A stretch of 64,000 nucleotides of DNA from Mantamonas sphyraenae (Eukaryota; CRuMs; Mantamonadidae): positions 62,001 through 126,000 of the forward strand of contig JAPMXV010000044.1 of NCBI GenBank assembly GCA_026936335.1, read 5' to 3'. A model generated the notes under the pieces. The model was not told the origin of the DNA. It saw nothing but the letters and a program-made list of their open reading frames with translations, and ran no database searches. Shown here in pieces: positions 1-9,426 of the stretch (position 1 is its first letter; every line of letters starts with the position of its first letter). Both the position numbers and the translations under genes were made by a program.

Positions 1-1038
1 GTTGGGATCCAAGGCCACCACCTGTCGCAGCTCGTCCAGGCTGCGTTCCAGGTTGCCGGCCTCTTGCAGGGCCCCGGCGAGCTGGTAGCGGTAGGTTGGA
101 TCGGGAGAAACCTGGACAGCACGTTCGAAGCAGGCCACCGCGGCTTTGTAATCGCCGAGGGCACGATAAGCATTTCCCAGGTTGTTGTGTGTGTTTGCTT
201 GTTGCGGATCCAGCTCGATGGACTTTCGAAACACACGGACGGCGTCACTGTGTTGGCCCAGCTGGGCGAGCAGATTGCCGTAGTTGTACCACGTGCGTCC
301 GTTGGCACTGTCGAGGTCCAGTGCCCGCTTGTATGCATCACTGGCCTCTTGGATGCGGCCAAGGTTCTTGAGGGCCGCCCCTCGGTTGGCGTGTGCATCG
401 GCAAAGGTGGGACGCAACGCAAGCGCCTGGTCATAGTCTGCCACAGCACGAGGCAGTTGGTTGAGCATGTGCAGGATGGTACCACGCATAAAATAGTCCA
501 GAGACAGGCTGTGTTTGCCCTGGTCGGACGAGAGGTCAAGTTCACGTCGGTGGAGGGCGACAAGAGCTGTGTACGAGTCGACTGCGGCGGCATACCTGCC
601 TAGGATACGCTGGGCCGTGGCCAGCTTGGCCAAACCAGGGGAGAAGGATGGAGCCAGGCGTCGCACTTCTTGCAACGCCGCCTCTTGCTCCGCGTGCTTT
701 CGCTGGCGTTCGTAGACGGAGGCGAGATGGAAGTGGCCATTGGGGTTGTTTGGATACAGGCGCGTGGCGTCCTGGGCACACACCAGGGCGGCGTCGAGGT
801 CGTTGGCGTTAAACAGACGCACTGTTTCTTGGAGGAGGGCCTGGGCGTCAACAGATCCGGCGGGCCGAGAAGCAAGGGCGGCGCAGAGGACACCTCGTGC
901 GCGGCCGTGCGAGTGGCTAATCTTTGTTTTGGCCTTTGCGGCAGCCCGGCGCAAGGTGGGGCGTGCGTGCACGTGGTGCAGAAGCACAAGCAACACAAGG
1001 AGCAGATGGAGGTGGAGGAGTTTGCAGCGACGGGACAT
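1..1038 (-). CDS. TPR-repeat protein with N-terminal signal sequence, 3' end cut off by window edge
   Basis: The reading frame is open on the minus strand from an ATG at 1038 to the window edge (346 codons, no stop). The protein begins with a few basic residues, then a Leu/Val-rich segment (about residues 6-24) that looks like a signal peptide or signal anchor. From about residue 70 it is built of tandem TPR units with the usual small/large pattern (for example NLGNAYRALGDYKAAVACFE). TPR arrays bind partner proteins. The arrangement recalls secretory TPR enzymes such as the OGT-like gene at 57817-60620, but any catalytic domain lies outside the window, so the activity is unknown. The start is 83 bp from the divergent mtSSB start. 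The TPR call is firm; the targeting is inferred. Confidence 0.8.
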   Translation of the reverse strand, partial: MSRRCKLLHLHLLLVLLVLLHHVHARPTLRRAAAKAKTKISHSHGRARGVLCAALASRPAGSVDAQALLQETVRLFNANDLDAALVCAQDATRLYPNNPNGHFHLASVYERQRKHAEQEAALQEVRRLAPSFSPGLAKLATAQRILGRYAAAVDSYTALVALHRRELDLSSDQGKHSLSLDYFMRGTILHMLNQLPRAVADYDQALALRPTFADAHANRGAALKNLGRIQEASDAYKRALDLDSANGRTWYNYGNLLAQLGQHSDAVRVFRKSIELDPQQANTHNNLGNAYRALGDYKAAVACFERAVQVSPDPTYRYQLAGALQEAGNLERSLDELRQVVALDPN

Positions 1039-1121
1039 GGGCGACGGAAAAAGGACTGGCCGCGGTGGTGCGCTTGCGAAGCCGCGCACAGGCAACCAAC
1101 CCCAAATTCGAACCAGACAGC
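1039..1121. promoter_or_regulatory. Divergent promoter spacer, TPR protein / mtSSB
   Basis: Only 83 bp separate the two divergent ATGs, so both promoters and both 5' UTRs must fit here or overlap the genes. No TATA box is evident. Confidence 0.5.
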
Positions 1122-1708
1122 ATGTTTTCGCGCAGCGCAAAGAGCAGCACGCAGTGTGTGTCCCCTTTGGTGGACGCCCTGCGCAGCCAGGCGTACTCGT
1201 CGGGCCAGCGCATCCGCGCGGGCTCGGTAAACAAGGTGACCCTGCTGGGCAATGCCGCAAAGGGTGAGTGAGAGTGCACTCGTGTGTAGCAGATGGGACA
1301 GAAGAGAGGAGAGGGAAAGGCAGGGGAAATGGGGTGGTGCTGGATGGTTGGGCAAGAAGAATTGTGACTGACTCAGGACGAGCAGAGCCTGAGGTGACCG
1401 AGTTTTCCAACGGCAACTCGGTGACAAAGTTCTCACTGGCCACGAACGAGTCGTGGAAGAACGCACAGGGGGAGTATGTAACCAACACGGAGTGGCACAA
1501 CGTGTGTGTGTGGAGCGACGCGCTGCAGGACGTGGCCAACAAGTACGTGCGCCGCGGGTCCATGGTCTACCTCGAGGGCAAGATCACCAGCTACACGTAC
1601 AAGGGCAATGATGGAGAGGAACGCAAGGGAGTGCAGATCGACGTTCCGCGCTACTCGGGTGTGCTGCAGGTGTTGTCTCAGGATGGCGAGGATGAGGTGC
1701 CCATTTGA
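1122..1708 (+). CDS. SSB1: Mitochondrial single-stranded DNA-binding protein
   Basis: Two exons, 1122-1263 and 1386-1708, give 154 residues. The 3' splice site after CAGAGCAG at 1385 restores frame and reads NAAKEPEVTEFSNGN, matching the bacterial/mitochondrial SSB core. The OB-fold then continues with TKFSLATNESWKN, an EWHNVCVW strand and the YVRRGSMVYLEGKI segment. The first 30 or so residues are Ser/Arg-rich and lack an acidic cluster, fitting a mitochondrial presequence. The protein coats single-stranded mtDNA during replication. It ends without a long acidic tail, as is usual for the mitochondrial form. Its stop is 29 bp from the stop of EMC2 on the other strand. Confidence 0.92.
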
Positions 1709-1737
1709 AGCGGGAAAGAACGCGGCAGCGTTCATGT

Positions 1738-2868
1738 TCATTTGCTCGAGCCAAATGCAGCCTCAAACAATGCAGCCATCCCAGAGTCTTTGCTGAGGCC
1801 ATGTTGCTCCTGATAGGAGTGGTAGGAGTCGAGGATTTTGGAGTATGCGTCTTGGAAAAGGACCTGTGGGCCGTCAACAGCGCCGCTTGCGTTGCCACCC
1901 GAGCTGCTTGAGCTGTTGCGTGTGTTCTTGTGCGTGCTGCTGAGTGCAATGATGGCCATGAGCACGCCGTACAGTGCCCGTTTGGGCTGCTTGTCGTTGA
2001 GTTCCAGAGCCAAGAGGTAGTGACGCAGGGCGGTGCGTTGGTTTTCCGAGCCACCTTGCGTGTAGAGGATCTATGCAAGGCAAAACGGGTGCCATGTGAG
2101 CAATCTGGGTGGGCTGGATATGCGTGTGGGAGGGTGGCAACCTACATCGGCATAGATACAGTGGTTGAGGTAATCTGTGGGTTCCGCCAGGAGCAACTCT
2201 TCATAGGCAAACTGCGCCGACGCATAGTCCTCCAGGGCCAGGTATAACTCGCCAAGCTGCTGCCACGCAGATGTGTCTGCAGCAAACACGCGCAGATACT
2301 CCATCAACTGCTCGACAGCTGTGCGCAGATCGTGTTGCTGCTTGTGCAAACTGATGATGCGCTTCCAAACGGCCTGTGTGAGGAGGGAAGAACGCGTGTC
2401 AGCCACCCCGTGTGACGCCACACAGTCCTGTGGAGGATGACACCTACCGCATCCGTGCCGTCTTCACGTAGCATCCCCTCGTACGTCTCAAGAGCCTCGA
2501 ACCACCTCTCCTGCTGCTCCAGCAGCAGGGCTTCGAGCTTGCGCACTCGCGACGAGTCTGGCAGCTCGCGCTGCAGGGATTCCAGACAGGATGAGGCGAT
2601 GTCTGTGCAGTTGCACTCCAGAGCAGCAAGAAACACACGCTCGTACGTGCTCCACACTGGGTGTGGGAATGGTGGCGTCAGTGGACCCGGTGTGCTGCCG
2701 CACAACTCACTCCCAACGCCAAAACGTTCCGCGCGCTCCCACTCGCTCACATTGGTCTCCGTGAAGCCAGTCTTTGTGTTTGCACAGCACCTCCCATCCC
2801 AATTCAAGCACCTGCTGGCTATCCTGTGGCCCAAGCTTCTTCAGTGCGTCGATTTTCTCTGTGGCCAT
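1738..2868 (-). CDS. EMC2: ER membrane protein complex subunit 2 (TPR protein)
   Basis: Four exons (2751-2868, 2448-2656, 2146-2373, 1738-2070) give 295 residues, close to the usual length of about 297. Every junction is GT..AG and keeps frame. The exon 1-2 joint reads GDQLWSTYERVFLAALE, as in EMC2. The middle has TPR helices (CLESLQRELPDSSRVRKLEALLLEQ, WQQLGELYLALEDYASAQFA), followed by a Ser/Gly/Asn-rich insert (about residues 222-233) and a conserved helical end. EMC2 is the cytosolic TPR scaffold of the EMC, which inserts transmembrane segments into the ER membrane. The N-terminus is short and the ATG is the only good start in frame. Confidence 0.9.
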
Positions 2869-3004
2869 GGCTGCTTGCGCTGGCTGAGATGGCGCAGTGG
2901 AGAATGGCCACACAACGGACTTCCATGCCTGGGGTGCAGGTGCATGTGCACATGGCAACAGCAATTGCACGCGTTCCGCAGCAAGCAAAATCCAGCCAGA
3001 AAAG
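2869..3004. promoter_or_regulatory. Divergent promoter spacer, EMC2 / C1-IQ protein
   Basis: 136 bp between the two chosen start codons. An in-frame ATG for the plus-strand gene at 2897 lies inside it, only 28 bp from the EMC2 start, so that ATG is probably too close to serve as the main start. Confidence 0.45.
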
Positions 3005-5590
3005 ATGTCGCGCATGACCTCAGCGTACAGCGTCACATCGCGCAGTCGAAGGCCACAGAGTAGTGGAAACAGGAACAGCAGCAGCAGCAGCAGCAGCGGC
3101 AGCGTCGTGGGGGACCGTGCAAGACGCGCAGGAACATCGAAAATGGTTGAATTTGCAAACGTCAACCGAGTGACACCTGTCAAGAAGAGGGACTTTTTGA
3201 CGCTCAGCGTGAGCTACCGCATTTCTGGGGAGCCTCACTTGTACCGGTGGACCAATGAGCTGCAGGTGCATGTGGATCCGCCTCAAAACAACGCGTTTTT
3301 CGCGTTGGTGTTTGGGGAGCAGGAGGGCGAGCAGGAGGCCCAGCAAACCAGGCAGAGAGAAGCGTTGGCAGAGATGCTGGAGCAAGCGCGCAAACGTGTG
3401 GTGAGTGTCGAGCGCCAAGAGCACGTGGACGTCGACTCGCAACGCGCGTCGAGTGGGCAGGAGCTTCAGGAGCTGCAGGAGAAACTTGAGAAGTTGGCGG
3501 AAATTTCCGCACGACCCGTGTCTGACGGGTCGCTCTTGGAAGAGTTTTTCCAGCATCGAGTGAGCGGAGAGCGCACTCTGTTTGCAGCTGCACACGTTGC
3601 CTTTCTTCACCGGGACGGGACACCCGTTGCAATCTGGGAAGAGAAACAACAGTTTGCCGGTGCGTCCGAAGCCCACTTTGGCACGTTTGCGCTCAACATG
3701 AACGAAGCGTACAGCGTGGTGGTGTCCCTGCGCTCTCCAGATATCGAGAGCATCGAGAGCATCATGATCAACGAGGTGCCGCTGGCGATTGTGGAGCACA
3801 AGAGGCGGATCCACGGGCACGCGGTGCTGGTCTCCTTCGACATGGCGGACTTTTTCGACTTTGCCTGCGTGGATGCAGAGCACGAGTTTGAGAAGCACAC
3901 TGTGGTGAAGCCTGCAAAATGTGCTCTTTGCCAGGGGCCTGTTTGGGGCATGTTTTCCGCAGCTCAGCAGTGTGTGCGGTGTGATCGACTCGTGCACAAG
4001 GATTGCGTGAAGCATGTGCACAACGACTGTGGTGTGGACATGCTCACACAGCCGCTGAAGCTCAAGCGGCTTGTGTTGCCTGGCCAACGCGTGAAGAAGG
4101 TTGCGGTGCCAGTGACGCTGGATCGCAACGGCAGGGACGAGGAGCAGTGGGTAGAGGACGGTGACGTGCATGACACTGCAGATGATGATTACACATCCAG
4201 TGAGGACGAGGCTTCCGTGGATGAGACCGAGGTGTATGTCAACGCGCAGGAGGACGAGGAGAACAGCGTGCTCAAGTCGCATGCGATCCAGGACATCATC
4301 AGCAACACGCTGGTTCGTCAGTTTTCACAAGAGAACATGATGAGTGCGCTGGGGCAGACAAAACGACACGTGGAGACGAGTATGGGAGGATCGTCATCGT
4401 CGTCGGCCTCGTTGTCGTCTGCCTCGACCCCATCTCCCTCAACAGTATCGCCTCACACTCGATACTGGAACAGCGCCGCGTCACGTCTGGGTCTGCACTT
4501 TGACGAGCTGTCGCCCATGGTGCGATCCATGGAGGGAGTGCGGATTCGCGGGAGGAGTGAGAGCACAGCTAGCGCATGGAGCGAGACGGAACGCAAGGTG
4601 ACGGTGATGATCATGTTGGATGACATCACAGAGAGGCGCACGGTGGATTTGGCCAAGGAGAATCCGAACAAGGCGGTGTGGCAGCTGGTGCGGGACTTTG
4701 GAGAGGTGTTTGTCGACGAACATGTGCAGGACTGGGAAGGAAACCACCCGTTTGGCTACTTTGTGCCAAAGGGAAACAGCCAAAAGAGATGGAAGGAGCT
4801 GAAGGAGGCGGCGACTCGTTCGACGCTGCAAACGTCTGTGGGTGTGTGGCTGGAACCGAAGCGGACGCTGTTGGAAGAGGAGGCGCTGCTGCGAGACGGC
4901 AGCGTGATTGTTTTCACCAGCCAGGTTTTGTTTGTGCGAGATAAGCAGCACAAGCTGCGAACGACAACATTGACCAATCCGCACAACTGTGGCCACTGCA
5001 ACAAGTTCATTTGGGGACTGGTCAAGCAGGCCAAGCGATGCGACGACTGCAACTTTGTGTGCCACCATGCATGTGCAGAAAACGCAGAAGCAAACTGTTT
5101 GCTGTGGGAGATCAAGTCGCACGAGGGTCGAGGGCACCAGGAGGTCTTTGACTTTCTTCAGCGCTTTGACCCGTCCGCCATCCGCAGACTAGAGTCTTCG
5201 TCTGGGCGATCTAGCCCCAATGGAGAGGATGGAGATGAGAAAGTGAGCAACGAGGCTCTGGACCTGGCAGAGGCGGTGGTGAGGATCCAGACTGGATGGC
5301 GGATCCATCGAGCGGCGAATCTGATGCGGCGCGTCAAAGCACGTGCTCGGCGTGTGGAGCAGCTGGCCGACGAAGAAGGTGGCCTCAGCGATGGAGACAG
5401 CACAGACAGCAGCCCTGTGATGGTGCTGACGGAGGAAGTGGGGACAAAGTGGGATGCCGAGGAGGATCATGCGGCACGTGTGATCCAAGCCGCTTGGAGG
5501 CTTCGTGGAGCCATCCGCAGGACTCGGGACATTGTGTACGCGGCTGTACAGCGCCAGTACGAGCTGGAGTCGCTGGCACAGGACGATTGA
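3005..5590 (+). CDS. Two-C1-domain, IQ-motif signalling protein
   Basis: Single exon, 861 residues from the ATG at 3005; ATGs at 2897, 3014 and 3144 are alternatives. Two C1 zinc fingers have complete ligand sets: H293-C306-C309-C323-C326-H331-C334-C342, and a second at about 649-698 with the same H-x12-C-x2-C-x13-C-x2-C-x4-H-x2-C-x7-C spacing. C1 domains bind diacylglycerol or act as protein-docking modules. Two IQ motifs near 758-777 and 822-841 should bind calmodulin or a myosin-type light chain. Between the C1 domains lies an acidic linker, a Ser-rich run and a region (about 520-600) that could be a ubiquitin/RA-like fold. The N-terminal 285 residues include a stretch that faintly recalls CNRIP1. 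No kinase or GAP domain is present, so it looks like an adaptor. Confidence 0.75.
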   Translation: MSRMTSAYSVTSRSRRPQSSGNRNSSSSSSSGSVVGDRARRAGTSKMVEFANVNRVTPVKKRDFLTLSVSYRISGEPHLYRWTNELQVHVDPPQNNAFFALVFGEQEGEQEAQQTRQREALAEMLEQARKRVVSVERQEHVDVDSQRASSGQELQELQEKLEKLAEISARPVSDGSLLEEFFQHRVSGERTLFAAAHVAFLHRDGTPVAIWEEKQQFAGASEAHFGTFALNMNEAYSVVVSLRSPDIESIESIMINEVPLAIVEHKRRIHGHAVLVSFDMADFFDFACVDAEHEFEKHTVVKPAKCALCQGPVWGMFSAAQQCVRCDRLVHKDCVKHVHNDCGVDMLTQPLKLKRLVLPGQRVKKVAVPVTLDRNGRDEEQWVEDGDVHDTADDDYTSSEDEASVDETEVYVNAQEDEENSVLKSHAIQDIISNTLVRQFSQENMMSALGQTKRHVETSMGGSSSSSASLSSASTPSPSTVSPHTRYWNSAASRLGLHFDELSPMVRSMEGVRIRGRSESTASAWSETERKVTVMIMLDDITERRTVDLAKENPNKAVWQLVRDFGEVFVDEHVQDWEGNHPFGYFVPKGNSQKRWKELKEAATRSTLQTSVGVWLEPKRTLLEEEALLRDGSVIVFTSQVLFVRDKQHKLRTTTLTNPHNCGHCNKFIWGLVKQAKRCDDCNFVCHHACAENAEANCLLWEIKSHEGRGHQEVFDFLQRFDPSAIRRLESSSGRSSPNGEDGDEKVSNEALDLAEAVVRIQTGWRIHRAANLMRRVKARARRVEQLADEEGGLSDGDSTDSSPVMVLTEEVGTKWDAEEDHAARVIQAAWRLRGAIRRTRDIVYAAVQRQYELESLAQDD

Positions 5591-5654
5591 CAGGGGTGAG
5601 CGAGTGAGAGGGAGCGATGCCGGGTGCAGAGCGACTTTGCACCCACAACAAACA

Positions 5655-7764
5655 ATGAGCTCTGCTGGTGCATCATCGTCTTCGTCTTCGTCGTCTAGGA
5701 CGAGCGCAGGAGAATCAAACTTCCAGGAGAATGTCAAGGGAGACACAGTGCGCCTGAGCAACATCACGGCAGCCAAGGGTGGGTTGGATGCAGGGCGGCC
5801 GTTTCTGGTCGTTGGCGCGCAGGTCGAAGCGAACAAGGCAAAGGAGGAGGTGCTGACACACAACTACGTTGCACAGGCATTGCCGAAGCGGTGCGTACAT
5901 CGCTGGGCCCGCGTGGTATGGACAAGATGATCGTGGACTCGCGTGGCGACGTCGTGATCACCAACGACGGCGCGACGATCCTGAAGCAGCTGCAGGTGCA
6001 CCACCCGGCAGCCAAGATGGTGAGTGAGACCCACCGCCAAAGGGCATTGTTATGGAGAGCGTGCCGAGAGGCCTGTGGAGGAGGATAGGCGTGCGAGACG
6101 TTGCGTGCATGTGTGAGAGGAGGGCTGCTGGCACATTGGTGGCGCGCGGCAATTCCGCATGTTCTTCACCGTGCCTTCCCGGACGGCGCGGCGCGCACGA
6201 GGGCAGCGAGGAGCACGTCAACAAACAGGCCGAGCGCAGAGTATGGGTGTGCGGGGCGGAGACAGACGGTGTGTGAGAGGCAGAGATCATGTGCATGGAG
6301 AGACTGGGGCGGCCAAGTGTTTTTTTCGTGCGTTTTGGCGCCAAGTCCCTCTGTGGCGTTCTGAGAGACTGACACAGACGTGTGCACCCTCAGCTGGTGG
6401 AACTGAGTGCTTCGCAGGACGTAGAGGCTGGCGACGGAACCACAAGCGTGGTGGTAATTGCCGGTGCGCTGCTGGGCGCCGCTCTGCAGCTGCTGGAGCG
6501 CGGCATCCACCCTCGCACGATCTCGGACGCGTACCAGACAGCTGTGCTGGAGGCGGAGAAGATCCTGGAGAGCATGGCCATCCCCGTGGATCTGGAGGAC
6601 CGTGACAAGATCTTGGATGCAGCGACGACATCCCTGTCGTCCAAGGTGGTGTCGCAGTACAGCAATGTGATTGCGCCGGTGGCCGTGGACGCCGTGCTGC
6701 GCATCATCGACCCGCAAGAGTCGACCAACGTGGATCTGAACGACATCCGTGTGGTGAAGCGTTTGGGAGGCACCATCGACGACACGGAGCTGGTGGACGG
6801 GTTTGTGTTCAACCAGCGCGCCAGCAAGGCAGCCAACGGGCCGACCAACATCAAGGACGCCAAGATTGCGCTGATCCAGTTTCAGCTGAGCCCGCCCAAG
6901 ACGGACGTGGAGAACAACGTGATTGTGACGGACTACAAGCAGATCGACCGCATCCTGAAGGAGGAGCGTCGTTACATTGTGGGTCTGTGCAACCAGATCA
7001 AGGCAAGCGGCTGCAACGTGCTGCTGATCCAAAAGTCCATCCTGCGTGATGCGGTGAACGACGTGGCCCTGCATTTCCTGGCCAAGAAGGGCATCATGGT
7101 CATCCGCGACATTGAGCGCGACGAGGTGGAGTTCATCTGCAAGACGCTGGGCTGCAAGCCGTGCGCATACCCTGACTCGGTGACGGAGGACAAGCTGGGC
7201 TATGCCGAACAGGTGCAGGAGGTGGCCGGCTCGGACGGCTCCAAGTTGGTCAAGGTGACCGGCGTGCAGAACCCGGGCAAGACAGTGACGGTGGTTGTGC
7301 GCGGCTCCAACAAGCTGGTGTTGGACGAGGCCGAACGTTCCATCCACGACGCACTGTGTGTGGTGCGCTGCCTGGTCAAGAAGCGATTCATGATTGCCGG
7401 CGGAGGCTGCGCCGAGACGGAGCTGGCTGTGCAGCTGGGCCAGCTGGCCAACACGCTCACGGGTGTGGAGAGCTACTGCATCAAGGCGTACGCCGAGGCG
7501 CTGGAGGTTGTGCCGAGCACGCTGGCCGAGAACGCCGGTCTGCACCCCATCGAGATTGTCACAGAGCTCAGGAAGCAGCACTTTGAGGCGGGTGACTCGG
7601 CCGAGGAAAAGTCTCTGGGCCTGGACGTCAAGAAGGGCAAGATTGCAAACATGTTGGAGAAGAACGTGGTGCAGCCGCTGCTGGTCACCCTCAGCGCACT
7701 TACGCTCGCCACCGAGACCGTGCGTATGATCCTCAAGATTGACGACATCGTCGGTGTCAGATAA
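5655..7764 (+). CDS. CCT4: Chaperonin CCT/TRiC subunit delta
   Basis: Three exons (5655-5778, 5877-6019, 6394-7764) encode 545 residues, near the 539 of other CCT4 proteins. The joints give [20 protein letters not shown] and [20 protein letters not shown], the group II chaperonin nucleotide-binding signatures. Delta-specific stretches include [37 protein letters not shown] and [18 protein letters not shown] at the end. The subunit is one of eight in the ATP-driven ring that folds actin and tubulin. A short Ser-rich segment follows the start Met. The second intron, 374 bp, is the longest in the window. Confidence 0.95.
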
Positions 7765-7794
7765 ATGGAGTGACGGCAAATGAGAGACAGGGGC

Positions 7795-7812
7795 AGAGAG
7801 AGAGAGAGAGAG
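7795..7812. repeat. (GA)n microsatellite
   Basis: Pure AG dinucleotide run between CCT4 and the first glutaredoxin, in the presumed 3'/5' UTR. Confidence 0.8.
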
Positions 7813-7929
7813 ATGATGGAATGCAGACGGATTGGTCCGGACGTGTCGGGATTCGGAAGGAAACCAATAAGAAGAACACTTCCGCGCAGTTGGCACCACC
7901 ACAAACCAGGCACAGACCAACAAACAACA

Positions 7930-8238
7930 ATGAGCAAAAGCGACGACTACGCCACACAGTTGGACGAATTGATCGAGAACAACGACGTGCTGGTGCTTTC
8001 CAAGAGCTGGTGCGGCTTCTGCGCCGACACGAAGTTCACGCTGAAGCAACTGAAGCTGGAACCCAAGATCCTCGAGCTCGATGAAATGGCCGAGGGAAGC
8101 AAGTTGCAGAGTGCCATGACCGTACGCGAAGGCCACCGTACGGTGCCGGGTGTCTGGATCAAGCAGACGTTCGTTGGTGGCAATTCCGACCTGCAGAAAC
8201 TCGTCAAGAACGGCGGGCTGAAGGAGCTGCTGGCATGA
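7930..8238 (+). CDS. Glutaredoxin, first of three in tandem (CGFC active site)
   Basis: Intronless, 102 residues, full-length dithiol-type glutaredoxin. The active site is C28-G-F-C31, the cis-Pro motif TVP is at 71-73 and the glutathione-binding GGNSDL is at 83-88. The enzyme reduces disulfides or glutathionylated proteins using glutathione. It is 84/102 identical to the next gene, so the two are recent tandem duplicates. The active-site loop is the most divergent block: this copy has CGFC followed by ADTKFTLKQLKL, the other CPYC followed by ASTKSTLRSYDA. CGFC lies between the classic CPYC and the monothiol CGFS, so redox potential or Fe-S handling may differ. No targeting signal is seen, so cytosolic location is likely. 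Confidence 0.93.
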   Translation: MSKSDDYATQLDELIENNDVLVLSKSWCGFCADTKFTLKQLKLEPKILELDEMAEGSKLQSAMTVREGHRTVPGVWIKQTFVGGNSDLQKLVKNGGLKELLA

Positions 8239-8384
8239 GGGAAGGACAAACACGCACATTCGAAAGCAGGGAAAACGAGGTGGTCAGCACTTGCGTGTTT
8301 GTCGGACGCAGCGCAACCCAGAAAGTGCGCGTGGTTGCGCCCGCCTGACCACCACCAACACATCACCTTCATACACAACCACAA

Positions 8385-8693
8385 ATGAGCAACAGCGACG
8401 ACTACGCCACACAGCTGGACGATTTGATCGAGAACAATGACGTGCTGGTGCTTTCCAAGAGCTGGTGTCCGTACTGTGCAAGCACCAAGTCGACGCTTCG
8501 CAGCTACGATGCCGAACCCAAGGTGTTGGAGCTCGATGAAATGACCGAGGGAAGCAAGTTGCAAAGTGCCATGACCTCTCGCGAGGGCCACCGTACGGTG
8601 CCAGGTGTCTGGATCAAGCAGAAGTTCATCGGCGGCAATTCAGACCTGCAGAAACTGGTCAAGAATGGCGAACTGAAGCAGCTGCTGGCATGA
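8385..8693 (+). CDS. Glutaredoxin, second of three in tandem (CPYC active site)
   Basis: Intronless, 102 residues, with the classic dithiol site C28-P-Y-C31, TVP at 71-73 and GGNSDL at 83-88. It starts 146 bp after the stop of its neighbour, and the identical length and first residues (only K3N differs in the first twelve) show tandem duplication. It probably acts as a cytosolic glutathione-dependent oxidoreductase. The 297 bp between its stop and the chosen start of the third copy contains no separate gene, but it is open in the third copy's frame. Confidence 0.94.
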   Translation: MSNSDDYATQLDDLIENNDVLVLSKSWCPYCASTKSTLRSYDAEPKVLELDEMTEGSKLQSAMTSREGHRTVPGVWIKQKFIGGNSDLQKLVKNGELKQLLA

Positions 8694-8990
8694 GGCAAAA
8701 TGAGGCATAAAATCGCACCACCGCTCCTTTGTACAGCAAACCATACCCGTTCCCCTCACTCGAAGCAGCCGGACGCGACCGGAGATTTCTCTCGATTCCA
8801 TTTTCCGGACTTTGCCGTGAACGTCCTCAGCGACCCTGGCGCTTCACTCGCGCGGGGGTCGCACATTTCACACATGTCCATCGCAAGTGAGGCAAGCAGT
8901 TTGCTCCGTGGCGCACATTCGTCCCCCTCCCGCAGCGACGGCACACATGTCGCAACGACGCGAACGGGAGCCCAAACGTTTTCCGCGGAC

Positions 8991-9326
8991 ATGGGCAACG
9001 AAGCAAGCCAAGAAGACAAGGCAAAAGCTCTCGAGCAACTGGACGAACTCATCGACAACAACGACGTGGTGGTGCTGTCAAAGTCGTGGTGTCCATATTG
9101 TCAGGCGACAAAAGACACGCTCGCAGCATTCAAAGCTTCTCCCAAGGTCCTGGAGATTGACCAACGCAGTGACGGCCCAGCGCTACAAGCAGCCGTTGCA
9201 GAAAAGGAGGGCCACACCACAGTGCCCGCCATCTGGATTCGCGGCGAGTTCATCGGTGGCAACTCCGATCTGGAGGCGCTGGAGGACGCCGGCGAACTCG
9301 AGGCCAAGCTTGCCGGCTCCGGCTGA
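8991..9326 (+). CDS. Glutaredoxin, third of three in tandem, possible N-myristoylated form
   Basis: From the ATG at 8991 this gives 111 residues with the site CPYC, TVP and GGNSDLEAL. It is clearly more diverged than the first two copies. The start MGNEAS fits the MG-x3-S/T pattern for N-myristoylation, which would place the enzyme on a membrane. The frame stays open upstream to ATGs at 8874 and 8700. The 8874 start would add a Ser/Arg-rich leader (MSIASEASSLLRGAHSS) that could be organellar. I chose 8991 because it aligns with the starts of the other two copies and the upstream stretch has no resemblance to them. The start is uncertain, the family is not. Confidence 0.88.
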   Translation: MGNEASQEDKAKALEQLDELIDNNDVVVLSKSWCPYCQATKDTLAAFKASPKVLEIDQRSDGPALQAAVAEKEGHTTVPAIWIRGEFIGGNSDLEALEDAGELEAKLAGSG

Positions 9327-9426
9327 GCCACACGTGCATGCAAAACGCAAAACAAACAACCTGTGCTCCAAACTTGGTCCCCCTTTTATGCATTTTGCAG
9401 TTGTGCAACGTCCATGTTCCCTCTCA

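Noticed and set aside
2897-3004. The ATG at 2897 as start of the C1-IQ gene
   Set aside because: It is 28 bp from the EMC2 start on the other strand and adds residues of no clear pattern; the ATG at 3005 leaves room for a promoter.
6166-8259. A 697-codon minus-strand open frame opposite CCT4 and the first glutaredoxin
   Set aside because: Antisense shadow caused by GC-rich codon use; it crosses two real genes.
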